Below, one piece after another: positions 47,401 to 58,909 of a stretch of DNA of 64,000 nucleotides. The stretch covers positions 31,056,926-31,120,925 of the forward strand of contig CAIIXF020000002.1 in assembly GCA_903813345.2 (NCBI GenBank). Reading direction: 5' to 3'. Position numbers and translations under genes: made by a program. A model generated the notes under the pieces. It made no database searches, had not been told where the DNA came from, and was given only the letters and a program-made list of their open reading frames with translations. The DNA is from Owenia fusiformis (Eukaryota; Annelida; Polychaeta; Sabellida; Oweniidae). Numbering within the stretch: the first letter of the stretch is position 1; each line of letters opens with the position of its first letter.

Positions 47401-47831
47401 ACATTTGTTGAGAAACAAATGTCCTAAATATAAAAAAAACTCAAAATAACCCCACATTTATGGGGGTATAAGCATGTTACCCAACCAACAACTAAACAAA
47501 TAACAAATAGGCATAGGTTCGTTCAGTGCCAAGCTCCTGAATCAGTTATAAACAGGATAATTAAAAGATATATGATAGGGTCAGGATTTTTTGACTTGGA
47601 GACCTCGACTCGAGGAGTTTGCTGCATTTTCTTGTTTAGCCAACCTCTTTCAAATCTTTTGACACACTGATCTGATACAGTACCTGGGGTAAAGACTTCT
47701 CCATTCAGTGCATCAACTGGTCTGATGGTTCGTTTGACAAGAGCTAATATGTACATAAGTATTCCTCGCCAGAAATAGTGGAAATCAAAGAAACAGAAGA
47801 GAAAAGTTGAAATCAGCAAGATCCAAAACAT
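41386..47831 (-). CDS. THEM6: THEM6-like protein (thioesterase superfamily member 6)
   Basis: Four exons on the minus strand: 47831-47684, 43460-43409, 42467-42308 and 41622-41386. All are GT-AG with matching phases and give 198 aa (human protein about 208). The start MFWILLISTFLFCFF is a signal or membrane segment. The small second exon gives TTDLDLVLHMNNAR, and the third continues with YLRECDFARFDFW. Together these form the conserved 4-hydroxybenzoyl-CoA thioesterase-like hot-dog core of THEM6. The last exon gives RDSFVCAVV and the C-terminal VKHWIHYNNLSSEILRK. THEM6 is a membrane protein of the ER/secretory system with poorly known substrate. Minisatellites sit on the acceptor of exon 2 and on the stop codon. 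It is divergent from AIMP1. Confidence 0.92.
42830..43330. repeat. duplicated segment with empty site, in THEM6 intron 2
   Basis: Matches 37150-37508 joined to 40147-40400. It holds ATTTCATTAACAAGATACTT, with no insertion between. Confidence 0.8.
43439..44011. repeat. 53-bp minisatellite carrying the 3' splice site of THEM6 exon 2
   Basis: About 11 units of AGGTCAGTTGTCAGACATAT plus ACCTGMAAATATTATGGAGAGTACAGTAATACT. On the minus strand each unit holds a TTTGCAG or TTTTCAG acceptor followed by the first 24 nt of exon 2. The true exon is the unit at the left edge. One unit near 43839 is about 10 nt shorter. Confidence 0.93.
44633..44680. repeat. dispersed repeat fragment, GGCGTAGCCAGGATTTG type
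   Basis: Short match to the start of the repeat at 22037. Confidence 0.5.
45025..45075. mobile_element. mariner-like terminal sequence
   Basis: ACAGGGTGTCCGGAAAGTAA resembles mariner-family TIRs. No opposite end was found. A compact foldback with the same end lies at 58154-58210. Confidence 0.5.
45250..45655. mobile_element. 406-bp foldback element
   Basis: Long imperfect palindrome. GCGGTCCTAAC at 45252 pairs with GTTAGGACCGC at 45643, and GACCTACCGGATGTTTGAAA pairs with its inverse near 45600. The centre is TTTGGTCCCCAGCTGT paired across about 14 nt. No coding capacity. No clear target duplication. Confidence 0.8.
46851..46969. mobile_element. 119-bp hairpin MITE, ends CACAGGCACC
   Basis: Arms of about 55 bp with one mismatch around a 9-nt loop. 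The flanks CTTCGGTT and CTTCGGAG agree at 6 of 8 bases, a possible decayed 8-bp target duplication. Confidence 0.85.
47356..47467. mobile_element. 112-bp hairpin MITE, 10-bp target duplication
   Basis: Near-perfect palindrome starting ACCCCCATAGATGTGGGG and ending TTATGGGGGT. It is flanked by perfect ATAAGCATGT on both sides (47346-47355 and 47468-47477). Confidence 0.88.
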
Positions 47832-47890
47832 TTTAAGTCACGTGACTTCACCATGTGAAACTTCCGGATCCGTCTGTTCGTCTTCGGTAA
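47832..47890. promoter_or_regulatory. divergent promoter of THEM6-like and AIMP1
   Basis: Directly upstream of the THEM6 ATG are the palindromic E-box GTCACGTGAC (47837-47846) and an ETS-type ACTTCCGG (47860-47867). A possible donor TTCG|GTAAAA near 47887 would end an AIMP1 5'-UTR exon, which would splice to the acceptor at about 49063. The shared use is inferred. Confidence 0.45.
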
Positions 47891-48215
47891 AAAGATTTTT
47901 TATTTTTATTGAATGAATATTTCAACGTTTTCCTTCCCCTCAGTTAACTTTTAAAGGTAATCAATCATCTATTGGAGTTTCTAAACGCGTGCTCCAGATC
48001 TTGAGTTGTTTCCAAACAGCGCATTATGAAATTTTAAGACGTGATTGAGCTTCATTCACTTGGCTTCAATCGCTGACTGACTCAGTTTGAGTTTCAGTCA
48101 CTGTGTTCATCTTTCAGTGCATAGACTTAGGTTTATCTTAGGTTTATGGAACAGGAAGTTGTATCAAATCTGTTATTGTCTTGTCTTGTCCTCACAATAA
48201 AAATGTTTCCAAGTA

Positions 48216-48393
48216 CAGTAAAACTTGTGTATAGTGAACATTTTTTTGCCAAGAAAAAACGTTCACTGTAGGTAGGTGTTCACTAGAGATAGGGTGATTT
48301 ATACAGAAGTCAGTGGACTATGTGCGTAGGAAGGGTGTCCACTAGGGACAGGTGTTCACTAGAGAGAGGTGTTCACCTAGACAGGTTTTACTG
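48216..48393. mobile_element. pogo/Tigger-like MITE
   Basis: Ends CAGTAAAACTTGT and ACAGGTTTTACTG are inverted repeats flanked by TA on both sides. Inside, GTTCACTAGAGA-type units repeat. Confidence 0.75.
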
Positions 48394-48422
48394 TATTTAC
48401 TTATAAAATTTGTATAAATTGT

Positions 48423-48565
48423 CACAGGAAGTTGTATCAAGTCCTTTTTGGGCCTTGCCCTTCCCCAATCTCAGAACAGATGTATTCCTCATACATCTGT
48501 TCTGAGAGTGGGGAAGGGCAAAAAGCGCTGTTAGGCACAAAAGGACTTGATTACAACTTCCTGTG
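48423..48565. mobile_element. 143-bp hairpin MITE, 8-bp target duplication (hAT-like)
   Basis: Starts CACAGGAAGTTGTA and ends TACAACTTCCTGTG, with arms folding through TCTCAGAACAGATGTA. It is flanked by perfect TAAATTGT at 48415-48422 and 48566-48573. Shares CACAGG tips with 46851-46969. Confidence 0.88.
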
Positions 48566-49111
48566 TAAATTGTACCATGGGCTTTCAATTAGAAATTCTA
48601 GTTGAATGCCCATGATTGTACAAATTTTAAAATATCAACAGAATCGCTACAAGTCTATTAGTTTTTGAATTATAGCAAAATATGTAAAATGACACATAAA
48701 ATTACGGCAATTTTTTAAGATAGTTTACAATTATCCCATGCCAGGACTATAGTCCTGAGAACGTCTCTATCTTTTGCCTGTACGATTACAACATTGGAGA
48801 ATTTTCTGCGCCTCTTACACTTAAGATACCTACTTAAATAGATTCCTTGGTATTTTAGCATTCTTTTTGTGTAGAAGTTGAATCCACAATAACAGTGTGG
48901 GAGGTCTGGATTGATTTATTTCCTGGGTTGTGATGGCCATCAGTAGGGAGGTCGCTGAACTGTTAAATTGTCTTAAATCTTCTAAGTTGCTTTAGAACCA
49001 ACCTCTGCATTCAGTGTAGTGTAAATAGTCAATATTAATTCTCTCTTATCTCAACTATTTTAGGTGAATATAAAATATTAAGCAGTTGTATAGGTCAGAT
49101 TCATGTTGAAG

Positions 49112-52100
49112 ATGGCCAGTTCTGCAGTACTAGAGCGCCTCGCTGCAAGGTCTTCCCAAGCAGATCAGATTATTAAAGATTTGACAGATAAGATTATGGA
49201 TTTGCGACAGTCTGCAGGTAAATGATACTTACATTCCTCCAGTTATTCTGCCTCATTCTGCCATGGTTTCCATGGTCAAAGTAAATAGTTTTTCAAAATT
49301 GTAAGACTAAATGTGGTAAAATGTAGTACAGTCTGTAAGTGAAAATAACTTTTGAATTTTTGGGATGGGATGCAGTTTTGTATCAAATAGATGATGTCAA
49401 AATTGGAAAAAACTCTCGAATGTATATTCCAGTTGCTGAAGCGTGTAAGAAGGAAGAGGAAAGCTTACGTCGAGAAAATGCAGCCCTCAGAAGTGAAGTA
49501 GATGCCTTAAGGAAGCAACTATGCCAAGCTGAATCTAGAAATGGAAGTGAGTGAAAAACATTTAAAAATGCATTTAAGGCCATGAAGGCTGATGGTGAGT
49601 ATCTGGAGAATCGAATAGTGTAACAATGGAATACAAGGCTTTTCAGTTTTTAATTTAAATTGTTCATAAATGAAACAGGATTCGATGTAAAGTTGATGGG
49701 ATGATATCACTCAATCTTCAAGAAACTGATGAATTAAAATGTCTTTTGTAGGGAGACAAATCACACTTCCATCCCAGCCTGCAAAGGTTAATGTACCAAC
49801 TGTAGTCCTGGCAACAGCAGACAATGCAACTGGAGAACCATCTAATGAAAAAACATCTGTTGAGAAACCTAAACAAGAGAAGAAAAAGAAAGAAAAGAAA
49901 GGTACTTTGAAATTGAAAGTCTGGGTCAATCATCAGCCAGTACATACCTTCATCTTTGTTTTTATCACACTTTTCAAAAGTGCTACATTGGCATTGTCCA
50001 GTGCTGATGGGCCGGGGGTCTGATCTGAGTGTCTGAGCGAGCAGCCATAAATTTTGTCATCAAGATTCCAGGAAAATTGCTTAGTGTACTGAGTCAACTT
50101 AAAATTTTTACAGATACAAGAGCAAACTAGTGCCAAGATCTGATTAGGTTTTGGGCATGCTGGGTAAATTACATGTTGGCCATTTTGAATTTTTTTGAAA
50201 AAAGTGTGATAATCATCACTGTGTGTTCTGTTGAAGTTATGTTATACATTTTTACATTTTAAAATCTTCTGATTAGATTAGATTGTAACAAGGTGCCAAC
50301 ATAGACTAACAACCTTTGGATTAATTTTGTTTTTATTTGACCTTGTAGAAGCAAAACCTAAAGCACCAGCTGAGGGGGCCCTGCCTGTGGATATCTCCAG
50401 GATGAACATAAAGGTCAGTGGTTACATTATATACCGGCAAAAGATGACTTCATGAGACATGGTATTAGAGCAATGATTATCCCAACTAACAAAGTTAAGT
50501 AGGGTTAGGGAAAGGCAGTCCATCTGTCCATCCATTTGTTCATCTGTCCAGTAATAACTGGGTACATACATGTTAATCCGGTATTGGATACATTCATGTA
50601 TGTTGGTTGGATTCAATGAATTCTACCCAGTTATTTTGTTGCACTTTGCTATATACAAAGCGTGAAAAAAAAATTAATAAACCATATTATAACATACCTA
50701 TGATGATGTATAGTGCAAAGTGTACACAAGACAGCGGGCCAATATAAGTTTTGAAAAGCCCGCGCCCGCTAATTTTCTGATTGGTCAAGGCGCTGACGTC
50801 ATAACCAATCAATCGAAGATAAAACTGCGCGAGCAATTTTTCTAAACTCATTTCAATCATTTTCAAACCATTTGTTTGTCAATTCTATAAGAAAACGGTA
50901 CTCTCTGACCAGTCTACATCAGCTTAGGTATGTTATAAATCGTTTATGTCACTATCGTGGCACATATGCCCTCAGTGCTCAGAGATCAATGTCCCTCCCA
51001 AGGTCGGGCCATATATCACTGAGACCTCGGGCATATATGCCACGATAGTGACATAACCTCTAATGATAGCACTGTTCAAATATGAACCACAGGATGAGTC
51101 TCTTGTCCAACTATGTACCACATGATAGCATTGTTGCTCAAAAACTGACCAAAACTGATCCCTCACTCAATTTCCAGGTTGGTCAGATAGTGAATGTAAA
51201 AAAACATCCAGACGCTGACAGTCTTTACATTGAGGAGGTCAACCTTGGAGAAGAGAGGAACAGGACCATCATCAGTGGACTTGTTAACCACATCCCTATA
51301 GAAAAGGTAAGCAAAATGTATTATTTACCACATCCCTATAGAAAAGGTAAGCAAAATGTATTATTTACCACATCCCTATAGAAAAGGTAAGCAAAATGTA
51401 TTATTTACCACATCCCTATAGAAAAGGTAAGCAAAATGTATTATTTACCACATCCCTATAGAAAAGGTAAGCAAAATGTATTATTTACCACATCCCTATA
51501 GAAAAGGTAAGCAAAATGTATTATTTACCACATCCCTATAGAAAAGGTAAGCAAAATGTATTATTTACCACATCCCTATAGAAAAGGTAAGCAAAATGTA
51601 TTATTTACCACATCCCTATAGAAAAGGTAAGCAAAATGTATTATTTACCACATCCCTATAGAAAAGGTAAGCAAATGTATTATTTACCACATCCCTATAG
51701 AAAAGGTAAGCAAAATGTATTATTTACCACATCCCTATAGAAAAGGTAAGCAAAATGTATTATTTACCACATCCCTATAGAAAAGGTAAGCAAAATGTAT
51801 TATTTACCACATCCCTATAGAAAAGCTAAGCAAAATGTATTATTTACCACATCCCTATAGAAAAGGTAAGCAAAATGTATTATTTACCACATCCCTATAG
51901 AAAAGGTATGCAAAATGTATTATTTACCACATCCCTATAGAAAAGGTAAGCAAAATGTATTATTTACCACATCCCTATAGAAAAGGTAAGCAAAATGTAT
52001 TATTTACCACATCCCTATAGAAAAGGTAAGCAAAATGTATTATTTACCACATCCCTATAGAAAAGGTAAGCAAAATGTATTATTTACCACATCCCTATAG

Positions 52101-55100
52101 AAAAGGTAAGCAAAATGTATTATTTACCACATCCCTATAGAAAAGGTAAGCAAAATGTATTATTTACCACATCCCTATAGAAAAGGTAAGCAAAATGTAT
52201 TATTTACCACATCCCTATAGAAAAGGTAAGCAAAATGTATTATTTACCACATCCCTATAGAAAAGCTAAGCAAAATGTATTATTTACCACATCCCTATAG
52301 AAAAGGTAAGCAAAATGTATTATTTACCACATCCCTATAGAAAAGGTATGCAAAATGTATTATTTACCACATCCCTATAGAAAAGGTAAGCAAAATGTAT
52401 TATTTACCACATCCCTATAGAAAAGGTAAGCAAAATGTATTATTTACCACATCCCTATAGAAAAGGTAAGCAAAATGTATTATTTACCACATCCCTATAG
52501 AAAAGGTAAGCAAAATGTATTATTTACCACATCCCTATAGAAAAGGTAAGCAAAATGTATTATTTACCACATCCCTATAGAAAAGGTAAGCAAAATGTAT
52601 TGTTTACCACATCCCTATAGAAAAGGTTAGCAAAATGTATTATTTACCACATCCCTATAGAAAAGGTAAGCAAAATGTATTGTTTACCACATCCCTATAG
52701 AAAAGGTAAGCAAAATGTATTATTTACCACATCCCTATAGAAAAGGTAAGCAAAATGTATTATTTACCACATCCCTATAGAAAAGGTAAGCAAAATGTAT
52801 TATTTACCAAATCCCTATAGAAAAGGTAAGCAGAATGTATTATTTACCACATCCCTATAGAAAAGGTAAGCAAAATGTATTATTTACCACATCCCTATAG
52901 AAAAGGTAAGCAAAATGTATTATTTACCACATCCCTATAGAAAAGGTAAGCAAAATGTATTATTTACCACATCCCTTTAGAAAAGCTAAGCAAAATGTAT
53001 TATTTACCACATCCCTTTAGAAAAGCTAAGCAAAATGTATTATTTACCACATCCCTTTAGAAAAGCTAAGCAAAATGTATTATTTACCACATCCCTTTAG
53101 AAAAGCTAAGCAAAATGTATTATTTACCACATCCCTATAGAAAAGGTAAGCAAAATGTATTATTTACAACATAAATTGACAAAGTGAGTAAGAGAGCAAA
53201 AAACAGAATGAACATCCTCTGATGTAATTTTTTATCAAATAAATAACAGACTTTATCCTATGCCAAGTAGAGTTTTAGTGAGATAAGTTGGTAAGATATA
53301 TCCTGTATCCTGATTTTGAGGTTTCCATATCCAGAACCTCCATATCTCCCGCTTCGGTGCATATCTTCCCGCTTCCGGTGCATATCTTCCCGCTTCCGGT
53401 GCATATCTTCCTGCTTCCGGTAATGCAATAAAATGACTTTGCATATGAATGATTTGTATATTTTTACACCTTGTACTATTGAAATGGTCATATGCCCCTG
53501 AAAACTCAACTTGGTATAGGATAAAGCAGTTATGTACGGTCCGTTTGGATATAGGGTTCATCCCTCGTGAGATATGCACATCTACCTTCGGTCCCTCAGG
53601 TAGATATGCATATATCCCTCTGGAAAAACCCCATATCCGAAACCTCCCAGTACATAACCCTTATATATGTACTCGGCATATGGTGTATGGTGAGCTAAAA
53701 ATTCTTACCATTATTATCAAATTGGGTAACATTCTTTGGCTCACCCTGTGTCTACTTTCTCTTCTCTCTTTAGATGCAAGATAGAATAGCTCTGTTTATG
53801 TGCAATCTGAAGCCAGCAAAGATGCGAGGTATTCTCTCAGAGGGAATGATAATGTGTGCCAGCACCCCAGAAAAGGTGGAGATCATTGATCCTCCTGCAG
53901 GAAGCAAACCTGGAGACAGGGTCATATTTGAGGGCTATTCAGGTATAGTACATCTTTTTGGCTCACCCTGTACATCTACATAACTTCTATGTGAGATCAG
54001 AAACTGATAGGTTTTATCAGACATATAGTAACAATAGCTTTGTCTCATAGTATTATGACTTACCATTTGTTACAGGCATCAAATGCCTAACACCAACAGT
54101 TCAACACTGTCCACAAACATGACAAAAGAATTGGAGACTATAACAATATATCACCACTTCTGGTGTACATCATAGGATATGTCCCCTGTTTGCCTTTAAA
54201 GTGCCCGATAAAGTATAAAATGCGCATGCGTCCAGGTGTTGATAAACTATAAATAGCGAAAATCCAGGGTTTGTCACCACAAGGTAAGCCAGGACGTGTT
54301 GAGAGAACAGCTTGTGTTGATATTGAATTTATATGTAGCCAGATAAGTTTCCTTATTGAAATTACATATGGTTATTAGCAATACTTTGTAGGTGCTAAAT
54401 AATAAAATATTTAGAGTATATATGAGAGAAATTGGTCATTTCGAACCTGTTGAAAAGTTTGTGGCTCTCGGCTACACCGGGGAATTTACTTCCATGAGTA
54501 CACACATAAATGTGGGGTTCCCCAAGAGGTACGCAACAAGGTGACCTGGCATCAAATGTGCGACTAAATTCTACTATCGAGAAGATAAAATAACGAATAC
54601 GACAATAAGTTATTGCATGTGACAATTCGGAGCCTTCATCTCACTGAAGTATTTTGAAGTGAAAATAGGATTTTTGTTTTGATACATGGATTCAGATGAA
54701 CGTAACTTTATTCTGACAACTAATCAAAACTAAACATTTTTAATTGTACGTAACAGACAATTTATTGTTTTACAATGTTTTGATTGGCTAAACGAATGAA
54801 ACCAACAAATTATGACATGTAAAATGACAATTTTGAAGTGACAAACACAACCTCCCTATCCACCCTTTGGGAGCCCTAGTAAATTAGTAATATGTACATG
54901 CAGCAGTGGTAGTGTGCAGCTTATTATCACACTACGCTTTGTATTCTAAAGCCTGTTGTTTGTAATAACACTGTTCACTCAACGTATGTTTTGTGTGTGG
55001 GCAGTCAACGATAATCATTGTTTTATCCCGGTTATATGACCTCGGCAATTATAACAAAACCGTACTAAACGAAAAAACGCAAATAAGAGAAAGCTTTCAC

Positions 55101-55413
55101 ACACATATAAAAAATGAACTAGTCTAATCCGCCAGTATAAACTCTGTGCTATACGTAGCCGGGTCAGGCGCACACTTTAAATCTAAATAATCTGAAATAG
55201 GTCACTCATTAGTTGTCACTAGGATCATCAATTTTATTTTCAGGCACCCCTGATGAGATGTTGAAACCAAAACAGAAAGTCTGGGAACAAATACAGCCAG
55301 AGCTTCATATCAATGGAGAGAGTGCTGCCACCTATAAGGGGACCCCATTCCAAGTGGAGGGCATTAAGGGATTCTGTAAAGCCCAGACAATGACAAACTG
55401 TGGTATTAAATAA
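49112..55413 (+). CDS. AIMP1: AIMP1, multisynthetase complex scaffold / EMAP-II precursor
   Basis: Seven coding exons: 49112-49217, 49433-49546, 49752-49901, 50349-50413, 51178-51306, 53774-53942 and 55244-55413. All junctions are GT-AG and in phase, giving 300 aa (human 312). The ATG at 49112 is preferred over the in-frame one at 49103 because it has A at -3 and G at +4, and [10 protein letters not shown] aligns with the human start. The N-terminal helical/leucine-zipper part ([18 protein letters not shown]) would bind the synthetase complex. A Lys-rich linker ([12 protein letters not shown]) follows. The last half is the EMAP-II type tRNA-binding OB fold ([34 protein letters not shown], ending [10 protein letters not shown]). 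The donor of exon 5 is multiplied into a 1.9-kb minisatellite. Confidence 0.96.
50687..50938. mobile_element. MITE in AIMP1 intron 4, TIR TTATAACATACCTA
   Basis: TTATAACATACCTA at 50687 and its exact inverse at 50925-50938 bound about 250 bp. No clear target duplication. Confidence 0.6.
50944..51056. repeat. inverted repeat, TTATGTCACTATCGTGGCA
   Basis: The two ends are inverse copies of about 30 bp (TTATGTCACTATCGTGGCA and on), with a partly paired middle. It lies directly next to the previous MITE. Confidence 0.75.
51287..53169 (+). repeat. 40-bp minisatellite carrying the 5' splice site of AIMP1 exon 5
   Basis: About 47 units of ACCACATCCCTATAGAAAAG plus GTAAGCAAAATGTATTATTT. The first half is the last 20 nt of exon 5 and the second is the start of its intron. 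Nearly every unit keeps AAAAG|GTAAGC. At least six have GCTAAG instead. The GCTAAG and GTATGC variants at 51821/51901 recur at 52261/52341, showing an 11-unit (440-bp) block duplication. Four GCTAAG units with CCCTTTAG cluster at 52970-53110. Confidence 0.96.
53253..53668. repeat. palindromic MITE-like repeat, copy B (AIMP1 intron 5)
   Basis: Second copy of 39378-39770. It starts TTATCCTATGCC and ends CATAACCCTTATATAT. Inner inverse at about 53500-53525. The foldback around GGTAGATATGCATAT fills the right third. Confidence 0.75.
53943..55243 (+). other. AIMP1 intron 6
   Basis: No exon seen. A 30-bp stretch (TTGGAGACTATAACAATAT, near 54131) recurs near 58022, so a dispersed repeat fragment is present. 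Confidence 0.6.
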
Positions 55414-55531
55414 GAAAGGACTGACTAGAGATAAAAAATTCCCATCTTAAGGCTGCTGTTCGGACATCAATTTACTGTCAGATGTGTTGCATGAAATATT
55501 TTCAAGCTTTACATTGTCAGAAAAATTTCAA

Positions 55532-55537
55532 AATAAA
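55532..55537 (+). terminator. AIMP1: likely poly(A) signal of AIMP1
   Basis: AATAAA about 120 bp after the stop codon. Confidence 0.5.
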
Positions 55538-57303
55538 ACAAAATATGTCATGATAATTGTTTCTTTTGTGACTTAAAAAACTTGTTCAAGGTAATATTTT
55601 GAAATAAGACCTCTACTCGAGCTGGAATTTGTAATACGGCATGACGCTACACCATCAGATCAAAGGTATGGATTTTCTCAAAATGAGACAATAGTATTAT
55701 TTCCATCATGTTATGTTAAGAATGATGACTGATTTGTTCAATTATGTTTTGTCGGTGGGAATTGCTACTCTGGGGGGGGGGTTCTAGTTCAGTTTTTTAT
55801 CACTAAAATTCATCTCGTAATGAACTTATCCAGTTTTGTCAGTGAGTTAATCAAATGAGTTCAAAATACGTTTGTGTCTTCATTGGGCACCCAAAAATAG
55901 TTTATCTTTAGAATAATGTTGGAACTTTCAATAGGGTCCCTTCCACACAGTGTTCAAGGTCATTATTCTAAATATGATTTACTCTGCATATACTTGTATA
56001 TGAGAAAGCACAATTGGTCGGCAGTAGTTTTAATTATATTGAAAAAAATTATAAAAAGAAACCCAGTCTCTCGTATTATCATAATAAACAAAAATCTTTC
56101 ATTTTAGTATGTATATTTACCATCTTTAATAATAATATACATATTTATTTAGGAAATGTTTTACATGACAAAAATTTTAAGACATAAGTTTTGTGGCCAG
56201 AATTTAAGCACATACAATCTTTACACAAGAGTGCTTAGTTTCTCAACATAAATAAAATGCACATTAATTTACAGTCTATAATACATTGCTACAAAAATAG
56301 ATTTAATTAATTACTTTCGTTGACCTTTGACCTTATATGGCACAAGTATCAAACAATATACAATATTAAATATTTAATTCCATCCCCTGTTTAACATATT
56401 CAGTTAAATCGTTAAGCCAGACACCTCTATTAGCTTAACAACTCTATTAGTTCTACACTCGTTTGCCTGTTGATCCTGAACCGTCACCATCTTGACTGCT
56501 ATATAGCTTTATAAGGTTTTGTTAAGTTTTTGATGAGATTTTAGGAGATTTGTATATCCATAAGGACTTTCTTCCACTGGATGACACATCTTAATTTTCT
56601 GCACAATTAAGGCCAAGATTTTTAAATTTTCTGAAAATATCAGGCTAAATCCCTATGAACAGACTGTTTAGTTAAGTTGATTGACTCTTAAAGATCACAT
56701 TGTCAGATTGTTAAGGTTAAATCCTTATCAGTGTGTCAACAAGATCAACCAGTTGAATACCAATGAAGTTTTACAAATAGTGTTATTCTCATGCTAAATA
56801 ACAACGTAAAATATTTTAATTTTTAATGATATAGGTACTAGTACTACTTACAGAATCAACTGACTTTGTCATAAGCATTCTTTTCTGTATTGACAGTTAA
56901 AAAGATTGAAGATGTAGAAATGGAACATTCCACTTAAAAATTGAAAAAGGTGTGAGCAGTTTTTTCAATTTGGATCCTTTACTGCTTCCAAAGAAGATTC
57001 AGAATTTTTTATTTTTTGTCTATTGATCATGTACATGTAAGTCTACGGATCGTGTAAGTGACATACCGTTATTAATTAAAACACACTTAAGGTTTATTTG
57101 GGATAAGAATTACATCTTGAGCCTTTTAATAAATGGAAAATAAGTCAAAAGACTGTCAGTTTTCTCTGTTATATGTTATATGTAGTGGTATTCCAGCCTG
57201 ACCAAAACCACTAATGCCATCTATTTTTCATAAAGCAAGTCTTCTCTTGGCTGACATATTTTATTGTGTCATTGTCTTAACTTGCCATTGGCTGGCCTCT
57301 ACC

Positions 57304-57540
57304 ATCATGTGTCACTACCACAAGAACATATTGTATTATCATGTGTCACTACCACAAGAAAGCATTGTACTGTCATGTGTCACTACCACAAGAAAGCATT
57401 GTACTATCATGTGTCACTACCACAAGAACGTATTGTACTGTCATGTGTCACTACCACAAGAAAGCATTGTACTATCATGTGTCACTACCACAAGAAAGCA
57501 TTGTACTATCATGTGTCACTACCACAAGAAAGCACTGTAA
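57304..57540. repeat. 34-bp minisatellite
   Basis: About seven units of ATCATGTGTCACTACCACAA plus GAAAGCATTGTACT. It is not at an exon edge that I can see. The overlapping open frames are repeat products. Confidence 0.92.
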
Positions 57541-58153
57541 GCTGAATACCAAAGAAAAACCTTTCAATCCTAATGTGTTCAACCTAATTTTAGGTTTTAG
57601 CATTACTGTACAGTGTACATATATTATTGCTAGATTACCTTGAACATTAAAAAAAAATCTATGTTGAGAAGCACTATCATGTACAGTTTTAATTGATCAT
57701 TGTGATGAAAGAAAGTCTAAATTTTAGTTAATAACTAAATGAAACATAAAGTGCCATTAAATGGTACTTTCTTGAGCCAATATGTTAACTATAAGACTGA
57801 AAGAACAATTTAGTATTATAAGATTGACTACCAAATAAAGTCAATTAATACAGTTCAACCAGAGTACGGAATTTTCAGTGCTCACTTAAACCCATCTAGA
57901 CAACAATGAAACTTGATGACATCACATACAACAAGGCATTAACATGCAAAATGTCACCACCCTCCATTCACTACAGATGCTGAACTCCGAGCACAAACTT
58001 CCAGATGCCTTTACAAAAAAGTTGGAGACTATAACAATATGTCACCACTTGGGTTGGTGGTGAAAATGAAAAGGGCGTCATCATTAAATGATGTCAGTCA
58101 ATACACTATCCAAATATAGATTTTGGAACACTTTTTCTTATTTCTTAATAGTC

Positions 58154-58210
58154 TACTGGGTGTCCAGAAAGTAAAGACCATTTGTATCTTTACTTCTTGG
58201 ACAACCTGTA
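58154..58210. mobile_element. 57-bp mariner-like foldback
   Basis: TACTGGGTGTCCAGAAAGTA and, inverted, TACTTCTTGGACAACCTGTA pair around about 7 nt. TA lies at both ends. Related to 45025. Confidence 0.6.
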
Positions 58211-58909
58211 CATGGCCATATTATGCCACATTAAATGTGTGCAATATTGGAACATGGAAAATGTGATCCTCTTATTTTGAAAGCACTCCTATGATGTACA
58301 AACCTGAATAGTGAATTTCCTTGTGTAGAGTATCCAATGCATTAAACAGTAGTATGTATATATATCATCTTTGACTTTGTTATATTGTTACCATTCAAAA
58401 GATGACCATCGCAAAGATAATGTGTGATTTTCAATATTTATCGATAACTGGTTTAGCTTAAAAATGTTGAATTTAGTTATAAACCCACAACCAGTTCTTT
58501 CAATTTTTCCCTTTTCCTTGCCTATTTGGTAATTATTGACAAAAACAAATTCCATATTTGAACGATTCGTAGAGATGCAAAGTTGGGTTTCTCAAAATCT
58601 GAAGGCAATTAATAATTGCTATTAAAGTACACCACTGTTTTATGTAAAGGCAAGGTATCAGCACAATACGATTCAAGGATTCATCATATTTGAAAAAGTA
58701 ATTCCAAAATTAGAGTACTGCATTTTTCTGTCAGCCATGCTACATAAATGACCATGAAATAAAAATGACAGTGTAAGTATTACACATAAGGTATAACCAT
58801 CTGTGGAGCTCATCGTATATTGCACATATGACCATACAATGGAGCACGTCATGCTTGTATTAAGTGTAAACTATTATAATTTTCTGCAAAATCAATATCA
58901 TACAATTTA

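Larger units (their letters stand above)
55550..58909. other. intergenic DNA between convergent AIMP1 and FBXW7
   Basis: AT-rich, no exon seen. It contains the 34-bp minisatellite at 57304-57540, a mariner-like foldback at 58154-58210, and a fragment (58378-58475) of the duplicated segment at 40330 and 43270. FBXW7 3' UTR presumably occupies the right end. Confidence 0.5.

Noticed and set aside
51287-53169. CRISPR-like regular array
   Set aside because: Units are contiguous with no variable spacers, the DNA is eukaryotic, and the unit is an exon-intron junction.
53253-53784. Frames of 70-110 aa on both strands
   Set aside because: They lie in the palindromic MITE-like repeat shared with 39378-39770. 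Similar frames in both copies reflect the repeat, not a gene.
57214-57643. Three overlapping His/Cys-rich frames
   Set aside because: They are the three frames of the 34-bp minisatellite.
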